A DNA stretch of 64,000 nucleotides from Streptomyces albus subsp. albus. GTDB lineage: Bacteria; Actinomycetota; Actinomycetes; Streptomycetales; Streptomycetaceae. The notes below the pieces were generated by a model that saw only the letters and a program-made list of their open reading frames with translations, was not told where the DNA came from and searched no databases. The stretch is from positions 1 to 64,000 of the forward strand of contig NZ_JOID01000015.1 in NCBI RefSeq assembly GCF_000719865.1, written 5' to 3'. The first letter of the stretch is position 1; every line of letters starts with the position of its first letter. This document shows, piece by piece, positions 16,034-24,375 of this stretch. A program made the position numbers and the translations under genes.

Positions 16034-19000
16034 CGCTACCCCTATTGTCCACCAGAATGAAACCCCTAGGACTGCATCCGACGGGACATCGCTGCCCTTG
16101 ACCGGAAAGACTACTGTTCACCCGCTTCGTCATGTCGATCCAGGCTGGCGGCTTTCCATGACCGAGCCACATCGCGTCTGGCGCGTGCCCGGCAACACCA
16201 GAGTAGGGAGTACCGTCCGCCGCCGCACGGCGCCGTTCAATGGCTGCCTCACGTGCTGCCTCTCTTCTGACTGAACCTGCGGTGGAAACCCGGCCGGTGG
16301 GTGACATCAGCCCCTGTGCAATGGCTTCATTGGCTGCATCCACGTAGTCCCCGAACTGCTGCACTTCCTCGTCTGTGGCCCACTCGGGGATCCTGACCTC
16401 GGCTTCGCCATTTGCGTTGCAGTTGTGAGCGAGTACCGGTGTGGCCCCCGCCAACACATAGTACGTGTGGGTGTTGGTGATGGTGAGGTTGTGGACGGTG
16501 GCGGAGGTGGTGGTGCGGCGTTTGACTGCGGTGATTTGGACGTGGGTGCCGGCGCTGGTGCGGAGCCATTGGCCTGGTGTGAGGTCGGTGGCGTCGATCC
16601 AGTCGTGGAGTTCGGGGACCCAGAAGGGGTGGCCGTCGGTGGCGGTGACGGTTGCCGTTCCGGTGCCTTTCCTGCCGTCGGTGTCGATGGTGATGCTGAC
16701 GAGGTGTTTGAGGCCTTCGCCCTTGATTTCGGCGGTGACGGTCTGGGTGGTGGTGTCGCCGGTTTCGGGGTCGGTGGCCTGGACGGTGTCGCCGTTGTCG
16801 ACGTCCTCGATGGGTTTGGTGGTGCCGTCGGCCATGAGGACCTTGGTGCCGGGGACGAAGCTGTTGACGGTGCAGGCGGCGGGTTCGCCCTGGTCGGTTT
16901 TCTTGCTGCTGGTGCCGTTTCCTGCGCCTTTGGACTGTTTGGCGGCGGTGGTGCTCTTCTTGCCGGCGGCGGTCTTCTGGACGTTGGAACGGGCGGTTTT
17001 CTGGACTGCGTTGCCGGTGTTCTTCTGCTGGCGTTTCGCAGCTCTTGTCGCCGCGGCCTTCGCGGCGGCGGCCTTCTTCCTGGCGGCTTGTGCCGCTCGT
17101 TTCGCGGCGGCCTTGGCCGCGGCCGCGGCTTTCTCGGCGGCCGCCCAGGCGGCCTTGGCCGCTGCGATGATCTTGCGGGCGCGTTCCTGGGCCTTCTGCC
17201 AGGCGCTGATGGCCGAGGAGATCGCGGAGATGGCCCGCAGGATCTTCTTGCCCTTGGAGATGACGGAGGTCCAGGGGATGGCGTCCAAGATCAGGCTGCC
17301 GCAGGCCCACAGGTCACCGCGGGAGAAGCAGCTGACCATGTCGTTCCAGCCGATGAACTCCTTCAGGACCGCCCAGCCCACCGAGCGGATCACGTCGGTG
17401 AGCGTGCGGTTCATGGTCGCGTTCGCACCGGCGACCGCGCTGTCGGAAGGGCCGTCGTAGAAGTCGTCGGCGGAGATCCCGGAGGACAGCCCGGAGGGGT
17501 CGGCGTAGGTGACGGGGTTGTTCTCGCTGTAGGTGTAGCCGTTGAGCTGGACGGGGTCACCCAGATCGACGATGGGATCGGCCGACAGGAACCGCCCGGT
17601 GGCCGGGTCGTACTCGCGGGCCCCCAGGTGAACGAGGCCGGTGGCCGCGTCGTCGGTGCCACCCACATAGTCACGGTGAGAGCGCCAGCCGGCATGCTCG
17701 GTACGGGACGTGCCGTAGGGAGTGGTACGGGAGAACTTCACCCGGTTGCCCTGGGCGAGGTCGATATCGGCGTAGGCCGTGCCGTTCTGGTCGGCAACCT
17801 GGACCGACAGCACGTCAGTGCTGTTGTTGGCGTCATAGCGCATCACCGTGGACGCGCCGGGCTGGGAGTAGTAGCGCTCGGTGTAGGCCGGGCCGCCGGA
17901 CGCGGTGGTGGCCACGGTGGTGTCGCCCAGGTGGAGCACGCGCTCACCACCCGAGACCGACAGCAGGCGCTCGCCGGTGGGGCCGTAGATGTAGCGGGTC
18001 TCGTCGGCCGGTTCCCACACCTGCCCGTTCGTGCCGTCGCACGCGGCCAGCTCCATGTCGGTGCCGTAGGCGGTGCTGCCGCCGGGCAGGGCCGCGCACA
18101 GGCCGGAGGCGACGTGCTTAAGTGTGCCGCTGGAGGTGGCGGTCCACTTCTGGTCCGCGGCCCCGGTGCAGTCCTCGGCCACCACGGCCGTGCCGGGGGC
18201 GCTCGCTCCGTCCAGCGGCATGATGCAGCGGCCCAGCACCTTCAGCGCCCCGGTGGCCGGGGTGCTCTCGGAAGCGGGATCGATCCTCAGCTTCTGGGCC
18301 TTGGTGCCGTTGCACGCCCACACCTGCAGTGGTGTGCCGTCGGTCAGTGAGGAGGACTGCAGGTCCGCGCACAGCCCCGAGGGAGTGTTGACGAACGCAC
18401 CGGAACCCGAGGCACCGAAGCCGGTGACCGTCTCGGCCTTGCCGTCCCAGGTCCACGAGAGGGCCTGTTCGTCCCCGCCCGTGGAGCGGGAGACGGTGTT
18501 GCCCGCCGCGTCGTACTCGAGCGCGGAGGTCTCGGTGACCTGCGCGCCCGCGTCCGTGACGAAGGTCGACTCCATGCCCGTCAGCGTGTGCGGCTGGCTG
18601 CCGTCGCTCTTGCCGTAGCTGTAGGTGGTGGTGGCGTCCTTGTTCTCGTCCAGCCCGGGGTCGTGTTCCACGAGCTTCGTGCGGTTGCCCATGGCGTCAT
18701 AGGTGTAGGTGTGCCAGTAGCCGGAGTTGGCCGCCGTCACGTTGACCGCTCCGTCGGAGTACTCGGGCGCCCTCGTGGCCTTGCCCACCCCCTTGCAGTC
18801 GGCGTTCGGAGAGGTCCAGGCGTCGGTCAGCTGGCCGAGCGCGTCGTAGACGTAGCACTGCCGGTCGGTGGTGGAGCCGCTGACGTCGGTGGTCTGAAGG
18901 ATGTTGCCGGCGTCGTCGTAGGCGTAGGTGCGGGAGTTGACCCGGGTTCCGGTCACCGCCGTGGTGTCGCTGGTCGACTCCCGGTCGATGACCTGACGGG

Positions 19001-22000
19001 TCAGTTCGCCGGTCGTGGTGTCGTACAGGTTCGTCGTCCACACCCGCGTCGGATTCTCACCCGCCACCGACCGCAGGACCTCGCCCCACGGGCTGTACTC
19101 GGTGTCCGCCACATACCAGTCCAGGCCGGAGGTCGACACCGGCAGGCCATCGGAGTTGTAGCGGGTGACGACCTTCTCCGCGCCCAGCGTGCCCGCGGCC
19201 GGAAGGGTCGTCGACTTCAGCCGGCCGAGCTTGGAGTAGTCGTAGGAGTAGGTGTAGGTGTCCTTCAGCCCGTAGCTCGTGGCGATGGTGGACGGAAGCT
19301 CGATCCGCCGGCCGGTGGGCTGGTAATCGGTGGTGTAGCCGGTGACGGAGACCGTGTAGCCCAGCCCGTCGGTGTAGCGGGTGGAGGAGGCGGGCAAGCC
19401 GACGCCGCCGCTGAGCGTGTCGTAGGTGTTGGACTGCAGCAGCGTGCCGGTCGAGCTGTCCTTGCGCTGTTCCAGCGGCCGCGAGAGGGCGTCGTACTTC
19501 GTCCAGACCGCCGAGCCACGCGCGTCCTCCGTCTTCACCGGACGGTTCAGGACGTCGTAGGTGGTCGTCGAGGTGCCGGTGTCCGGGTCGGTGGCCGAGA
19601 TCTGCCGGCCGCGCGCGTCGTACGTCCAGGACCAGGTGTTGTCCTTGCTGTCGACGGCCTTGATCCGGTTCCCGCGCGCGTCGTACTCGTAGCGGGTGGT
19701 GCGGAAGGCGGTGCGCGCCGAGTCGGTGAAGGAGTCCACCCGTACGGTGCGTCCGAGCGCGTCGGTGAAGGAGCGCTGGGAGGCGCCGCCGGGCGGCTCG
19801 ATCACGGTGGAATGGTCGTAGCCGTACTCATAGGCGGTGGCCTTGGCGGGTTTGGCGGCGCCGGCAAGGTACGGGGTCTCGGTCAGCAGGCGGCCGAGAC
19901 CGTCGTAGGAGTACAGGGTCGCGTTCTGCACCTGGCTGTCGGAGGCCACGTCGAATATCTCCGACGAAGGCGAACCCGTCGCGAAGTATGCGTTGTTGGA
20001 CTGCCGCACTGTGCCGTTCGCGCTGTACAGCGTGTCGGTGATCAGCCGGCCGGTACCGACGGCCGGCTCCTGGCGCTGGCGTTCACGGCCCAACCCGTCG
20101 TAGAAGACGACGGACGTGTCGTAACCGCCGTTCTCCTTCAGCGTCTTGGTGGTGACGTGAACCGGTTGGCCCTGCACGATCGTGTAAGCGAACTTCGCGG
20201 ACGCGTCTTCGGGGTCCGAGGCGTCCTGGCCGGATGCCCAGGCGTGTGTGGTGCGGCCGTAGGCGTCGTAGGCGTAGGTGGTGGTGCGCCCGTTGGCGTC
20301 GGTGTCGCTGAGCGTGGTGCCGCGTGCCGGGTCGATGACCGAGGACGTCGACTGGTCGAGCGCGTTGGTGGTGGTGACCTTGAACACCTGGCCGGTGGGC
20401 GGCGTGTAGGTGGTCGTCTCGGTGTTGTCCAGACCGTCCGCGCTGGAGGTGGCCCGTCCGTAGGAGTCATAGGTCAGGCTTCCGCTCTTGACCCATGCCC
20501 CACCGCTGCCGCTGATGTCCCACGTGCGAGTGGCCAGACCAAAGGCGGGTGCGGCGCCGAAGGCTTCACCGTCGTAGGCGGTACGCGCGCCCGATATCCA
20601 GTCCTCGCCCGTGGCGGTCGGAGCGGCCGCGCAGGTGCCCGCGGTGGTCAGGGCCTGCGACGGCAGACCGATCAGGTGCTTGGCCGTGTTGTGGACATAG
20701 GACGTGACCGTGCAGGAGGTGCCGCCGGCCTTGACTTCGGCGGTCTGCTCGACCTGCACCGGCAGCCCGTAGGTGCTCTCGTACGTGGTGTCGGTCGTGG
20801 TCGAACGCCAAGTCGCGGTGCCATCACCCGATGTGGAGGAACGGGTCGTGGTCACTGACTTGTCGGTATTCACCCGGTACGCCTTGAGGGCCGGGATGCC
20901 ACCCTCGCGGACGCGGGTGGCGAGCACCGTGGGCGTGGTCGGATAGTCCACCGCCCTGGTCAGCAGCTCACCACCGTTCTCGGTGAACGTCATCGTCTCG
21001 GCGACGCGCCCCTGGTAGGCGGGCAGGTCCTCGGCGATCTCGACGCCGGAGTAGTCGTTGAGCGTGACGAGTCGCTTGGAACCGCCGGGTAGGGGATCGC
21101 CGTCCATGCCCCGGAAATAGCGCACGTCGGACATACCGCGGGTGGTGGAGGTGTAGGTGCCGGCGGAGTCCGCTCCGGTGATGGTGCGCACCAGCGAGTA
21201 GCCGCGCCACTGGTCGTAGGTGCGGGTCTTCTTCTTGGAGAACTCCGCCTGGTTCAGCGCCCAGGCGCCGCCGCCCGAGTAGACGTACTTGGTCGTCTCG
21301 GTAGGGGAGCCGGTGAGATTCGGCAGTTCCTGCACGGAGGAGACCACGTACTTGTGGAACCAGTCGATGGTCTCATCGGCTTTGTCGGGGTCGGGATGCC
21401 AGTAAGCCGGGAAACACAGCCCGGTGTTGTCCTCCGGCTCGGGGAACCCGGTGCCGGTGGAGCACGCCCCGGTAGGAGTCGCGTAGTTGACGAGGGTCTC
21501 GCCGCCGTACTCGTTGACCACCCGCTGGATGCGCAGCCGGTCGAAGGCCGGGTTCGGATCGTTGGCGCCGCGCTTGACGCGGTTGGGCATCGAGGCGGTG
21601 TTGGGTATGAACTCGACCGGGTTCAGGGACTTGTCGGCCGGTTCCCCGTCCGCGGTGTATCCGGTGCGGGTGATCGACTCCAGCCACAGGGCGGTGCCCT
21701 CGTCCGTGCGGTGGGCCGGCATGGACTGCCCCAGTGTCCAGCGGTCGACCTTGGACAGGGCGGTGGAACCCTCGGTGCGCTGGGTGTATGTGGTGACCTG
21801 GGCCAGGCGCTTGCGTGACCAGAAGGTGGGGACCGGAACCCAGCAGTCCGCGGTCCCGCCCTTGCAGTACAGGTCGGCAGGGGTGTCATACCAGATGCGG
21901 TTCTGGGCGAAGTTGCCGGACGTGAAGTTCGTATCCGAGCAGGTCACCTCGCCTTCCTTGAAACAGCGCTCGTCGACGTCGAAGGTGACGCGGGATATCG

Positions 22001-23780
22001 GAGGGGCCGTGTAGAGCGTCGCCGTCCGCTGGCCGTAGTCGATCCGCTTCAGGTAGCCGCCGCGGTCGTAGGAGACGGCCGCCTTGAACTTGTTGTTCTT
22101 CGCGTAGTGGTTGGTTTCCTTGCCCCACCACAGGGACATCATGTTGCCCTGCGGGTCGACCACGAAGTCCAGGTTCCAGCGCCAGCCCTGATCACAGAAG
22201 GACTCGGCGAAGGACGCGTTGTAGCAGGGCTCGCCGGACTGGTTTCCCGAGACGGGCACGGACAGCACCGAGTTGGTGAGCGGGTCGCCGGTCTGCCAAT
22301 CGGTGGTCTTGTTGCGGCCGAAGTAGTAGCGGGTACCGTCCCGGGTGGTGATCCGCCAGTACTCGCCGTCGGCATCCCCGTTGGACAGGTCGGACGCCTT
22401 GAGCAGTTCGACCTTGGAGCCGTCCCCGTTGGCGGTCGCCCACTCCCCGGTGGTGTCGTCCTTGACCAGTGCGGTCGTGGTGCCGCCGAGCGTCATGACG
22501 GCGTTGTCCGTGCCCCAGCACAGGTCGCCGGTCTTGCGCTCGGCGTTGTTGCCGTTCGTGCGGTCGTCGCGGCACGACTTGTAGGTGCGGGTGATGGATC
22601 CGGGGTTGTAGTCCCAGCCGTCGCCTATCCAGGAGGGCTGGTTGTTCGTCGACGACGTACGCCCGTCCACGGCCTGGGAGTTGTAGCCGAAGGACACACT
22701 CGGGGAAGGTCCGCCCGGCACGCTCGGCGTGTTCAGCGCGTAGGAATAGGTGAAGGCGCCCGAGGAGCCGCCCGACGACCAAGAGCCCGCACTGGCCAGC
22801 GGGGTGGCGGAGAAATCGCCCTGCGAGCCACTGCCATAGGAGTTGGCCACCAGCACCGAGGAGGAACCCTCGCTCGCAGCTGCCACAAGCGTCTTGAGGG
22901 CCTTGGGCCCGTCCGGTGGCCCGCGGTACAGCGCCTGGGCCGCCGTATCGGAGCCCTCGCCATCCGCACGCGCGGCGGTGGCGGAGAACGCACCGGAGAC
23001 GGTCTCGCCGGCCAGCGCCGCGACGTCGACCGTCGCGGTCAGCTTGCGTTCACCGTCGAGTTTTCCGTCGTCGGCGGTGTCACCCGCCTGCGGCGTGACA
23101 GACTGGCTGGTGGAGATCTCGACCGGCTCGGTGCAGGTCTCCACCTCGGGCGTGGTCAGAAAGCAGGACGGATACTGCACGAGGTTCAGGCGGTCGGCCC
23201 AGTTCGCCCCGTACAGCTCGGCGAACGCGGTGTAGTCCAGCGACACCGTGGCCTCGCCCGTCGCCTCGGCCGGCGGCGTCACGGTGAAGGCGAGCCCTTC
23301 CAGGGTCGCCGCGTCCATCTCCTCCTGCGTTGACAGGGAGGCCTGCCAGGAGCCGCTCAGCGCGGCCGCCTCCTCGGTGGTGGCGCCCTCCGGCGCACCG
23401 ACCTCGATCGGCAGGTCGCCCAGGGCGACCGTGTCGCCCGGTGCGAGGTCCGCCACCGTGGCGGTCGCGCTGCCGCCGGCCGGAGCGGTGGTGGACGCCG
23501 GGTCGTATTCCTTGGGCGGAGCTACATCCGAAGTCTCCAACTCATCGAGCGTGTTGTCGGCGCTCTCGGCCGCCGGGTCCTGATCGGGCAGGTCCACCAG
23601 GTCGACACCACTGCGGTTGGCCGGCGGTGGTACGGCCACCGCGGATCCCGCGAACGCGCCCGCGACCAGCGCCATGAACAACGCGCCGATCAACGCCAGG
23701 CGCGCCCCCGCCCGCCTGCGCCGCTGAGCCGAAGTGCGGGACAGCCGCCCTCGCCCAGCCCAAGACATCGCACCCGACAC
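16026..23780 (-). CDS. Secreted Rhs/YD-repeat polymorphic toxin with ricin lectin, HINT and C-terminal toxin
   Basis: The product is about 2584 residues if started at GTG 23780 (GGTGGGGG 10 bases upstream); ATG 23768 is an alternative. A basic N-terminus and hydrophobic segment (ALIGALFMALVAGAFAGSAV) form a signal sequence. A SpvB-like N-terminal part is followed by many YD repeats (about 1090-1690), then a ricin-type beta-trefoil (about 1793-1927; SGLCADL, QVWACNG, DQKWT, GLCAALPG). The Rhs core end follows (GLVHLGAREYDPATGRFLSADPI). Next come an Ala/Lys-rich linker, a pretoxin HINT domain (about 2303-2457, Cys at CTVNSF, TDGHPFWV, ending VLAHNC) and a tip of about 125 residues containing GVAGHAPDAMW and RVNSSLSGQGQ. 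The shell should encapsulate the tip and HINT should release it. The toxin activity is not assigned. The immunity gene overlaps the 3' end. Confidence 0.92.
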   Translation of the reverse strand: MSGAMSWAGRGRLSRTSAQRRRRAGARLALIGALFMALVAGAFAGSAVAVPPPANRSGVDLVDLPDQDPAAESADNTLDELETSDVAPPKEYDPASTTAPAGGSATATVADLAPGDTVALGDLPIEVGAPEGATTEEAAALSGSWQASLSTQEEMDAATLEGLAFTVTPPAEATGEATVSLDYTAFAELYGANWADRLNLVQYPSCFLTTPEVETCTEPVEISTSQSVTPQAGDTADDGKLDGERKLTATVDVAALAGETVSGAFSATAARADGEGSDTAAQALYRGPPDGPKALKTLVAAASEGSSSVLVANSYGSGSQGDFSATPLASAGSWSSGGSSGAFTYSYALNTPSVPGGPSPSVSFGYNSQAVDGRTSSTNNQPSWIGDGWDYNPGSITRTYKSCRDDRTNGNNAERKTGDLCWGTDNAVMTLGGTTTALVKDDTTGEWATANGDGSKVELLKASDLSNGDADGEYWRITTRDGTRYYFGRNKTTDWQTGDPLTNSVLSVPVSGNQSGEPCYNASFAESFCDQGWRWNLDFVVDPQGNMMSLWWGKETNHYAKNNKFKAAVSYDRGGYLKRIDYGQRTATLYTAPPISRVTFDVDERCFKEGEVTCSDTNFTSGNFAQNRIWYDTPADLYCKGGTADCWVPVPTFWSRKRLAQVTTYTQRTEGSTALSKVDRWTLGQSMPAHRTDEGTALWLESITRTGYTADGEPADKSLNPVEFIPNTASMPNRVKRGANDPNPAFDRLRIQRVVNEYGGETLVNYATPTGACSTGTGFPEPEDNTGLCFPAYWHPDPDKADETIDWFHKYVVSSVQELPNLTGSPTETTKYVYSGGGAWALNQAEFSKKKTRTYDQWRGYSLVRTITGADSAGTYTSTTRGMSDVRYFRGMDGDPLPGGSKRLVTLNDYSGVEIAEDLPAYQGRVAETMTFTENGGELLTRAVDYPTTPTVLATRVREGGIPALKAYRVNTDKSVTTTRSSTSGDGTATWRSTTTDTTYESTYGLPVQVEQTAEVKAGGTSCTVTSYVHNTAKHLIGLPSQALTTAGTCAAAPTATGEDWISGARTAYDGEAFGAAPAFGLATRTWDISGSGGAWVKSGSLTYDSYGRATSSADGLDNTETTTYTPPTGQVFKVTTTNALDQSTSSVIDPARGTTLSDTDANGRTTTYAYDAYGRTTHAWASGQDASDPEDASAKFAYTIVQGQPVHVTTKTLKENGGYDTSVVFYDGLGRERQRQEPAVGTGRLITDTLYSANGTVRQSNNAYFATGSPSSEIFDVASDSQVQNATLYSYDGLGRLLTETPYLAGAAKPAKATAYEYGYDHSTVIEPPGGASQRSFTDALGRTVRVDSFTDSARTAFRTTRYEYDARGNRIKAVDSKDNTWSWTYDARGRQISATDPDTGTSTTTYDVLNRPVKTEDARGSAVWTKYDALSRPLEQRKDSSTGTLLQSNTYDTLSGGVGLPASSTRYTDGLGYTVSVTGYTTDYQPTGRRIELPSTIATSYGLKDTYTYSYDYSKLGRLKSTTLPAAGTLGAEKVVTRYNSDGLPVSTSGLDWYVADTEYSPWGEVLRSVAGENPTRVWTTNLYDTTTGELTRQVIDRESTSDTTAVTGTRVNSRTYAYDDAGNILQTTDVSGSTTDRQCYVYDALGQLTDAWTSPNADCKGVGKATRAPEYSDGAVNVTAANSGYWHTYTYDAMGNRTKLVEHDPGLDENKDATTTYSYGKSDGSQPHTLTGMESTFVTDAGAQVTETSALEYDAAGNTVSRSTGGDEQALSWTWDGKAETVTGFGASGSGAFVNTPSGLCADLQSSSLTDGTPLQVWACNGTKAQKLRIDPASESTPATGALKVLGRCIMPLDGASAPGTAVVAEDCTGAADQKWTATSSGTLKHVASGLCAALPGGSTAYGTDMELAACDGTNGQVWEPADETRYIYGPTGERLLSVSGGERVLHLGDTTVATTASGGPAYTERYYSQPGASTVMRYDANNSTDVLSVQVADQNGTAYADIDLAQGNRVKFSRTTPYGTSRTEHAGWRSHRDYVGGTDDAATGLVHLGAREYDPATGRFLSADPIVDLGDPVQLNGYTYSENNPVTYADPSGLSSGISADDFYDGPSDSAVAGANATMNRTLTDVIRSVGWAVLKEFIGWNDMVSCFSRGDLWACGSLILDAIPWTSVISKGKKILRAISAISSAISAWQKAQERARKIIAAAKAAWAAAEKAAAAAKAAAKRAAQAARKKAAAAKAAATRAAKRQQKNTGNAVQKTARSNVQKTAAGKKSTTAAKQSKGAGNGTSSKKTDQGEPAACTVNSFVPGTKVLMADGTTKPIEDVDNGDTVQATDPETGDTTTQTVTAEIKGEGLKHLVSITIDTDGRKGTGTATVTATDGHPFWVPELHDWIDATDLTPGQWLRTSAGTHVQITAVKRRTTTSATVHNLTITNTHTYYVLAGATPVLAHNCNANGEAEVRIPEWATDEEVQQFGDYVDAANEAIAQGLMSPTGRVSTAGSVRREAAREAAIERRRAAADGTPYSGVAGHAPDAMWLGHGKPPAWIDMTKRVNSSLSGQGQRCPVGCSPRGFILVDNRGSGG

Positions 23781-23925
23781 GTCGACGAAGCCCCCACCCG
23801 TACACGGAAGCCACCCCGACGCATGGGACAACGCATGGCGGCCACCTGCTCAAAGATGACCAGGAGTGATCGGCGGAATCCTGCGGCGGGAGATCCACGG
23901 CGTCAATGGGACATCCGCATCGCAG

Positions 23926-23941
23926 AGTGATTTACATCACA
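23926..23941. promoter_or_regulatory. CRP/FNR-type dyad upstream of rhs
   Basis: AGTGATTTACATCACA differs from the classical TGTGA-N6-TCACA consensus at one outer base. It lies about 145 bp upstream of the rhs start and 435 bp before the divergent DNRLRE gene. The match is good, but Streptomyces Crp has a somewhat different preferred spacing, so the identity of the binding protein is open. Confidence 0.4.
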
Positions 23942-24061
23942 CTCCAAGGGGGTGCCTGGTCGGCCATATGCCCTGGATGGCGTCAATTCTCAAAAACAGC
24001 TCAAGGGTGATGTGCAGGTGCAGTCCTCAAATTGGGAACACGTCATGGTATGTCGCGGGGA

Positions 24062-24100
24062 GCCTCACTTATCACCCTGCTTGCCCTGATGAGGTGAGGC
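24062..24100. other. Unassigned stem-loop in the rhs/DNRLRE intergenic region
   Basis: Arms 24062-24074 and 24087-24100 (GCCTCAC ... GTGAGGC, continuing into TATCA/TGATGA with a bulge) flank a 12-base loop. It sits between divergent genes, so it is not an obvious terminator. It may be a leader structure or a mobile-element relic. Confidence 0.35.
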
Positions 24101-24217
24101 TTCCGTGCTCATTTCGAGGTGATTTGATGGCCGGTCAAACGGCTGGCCCACTTGCCACCCGGCGGCGACATCACGATCCTGTAACTAACTATGAGTCAGG
24201 TGTGAAGGTGGCGTGAA

Positions 24218-24239
24218 TGATCGTCATCGATCATGATCG
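24218..24239. promoter_or_regulatory. Overlapping TGATCG/CGATCA palindromes
   Basis: TGATCG-TCAT-CGATCA (24218-24233) shares its right arm with the perfect palindrome CGATCATGATCG (24228-24239). Together they lie about 140 bp upstream of the DNRLRE start. Such overlapping dyads look like an operator. I see no regulator gene to pair with it, and nothing else notable in 23781-24375 beyond the dyad and stem-loop listed separately. Confidence 0.35.
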
Positions 24240-24375
24240 TGCGGCCTGGCGCCGTCGCGTCGGGGCGCATTCGCCATGACCGTCCTTCAAGCACCGTCAT
24301 CCGGTTCACCGCAACGGTGAGGCCAGGGCGCGTCGCCTTGTGAGACGCGCGGTCCGCTACGTGGGGGGTAACAAC

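Noticed and set aside
16400..16880. Intein
   Set aside because: The HINT fold in rhs has an intein-like C-terminal HN-C but no downstream extein continuation; its place between an Rhs core and a toxin tip marks it as a pretoxin HINT domain.
17000..17200. Repeated GCGGCC units in the rhs linker as a possible CRISPR or tandem repeat array
   Set aside because: They simply encode an Ala/Lys-rich helical linker and have no regular spacing.
16425..18350. 641-codon forward open frame across the rhs 3' part
   Set aside because: Gly/Val/Asp-rich antisense shadow of rhs; no homology-like features.
18588..20858. 756-codon forward open frame
   Set aside because: Antisense to the YD-repeat region of rhs; its regularity reflects the repeats on the other strand.
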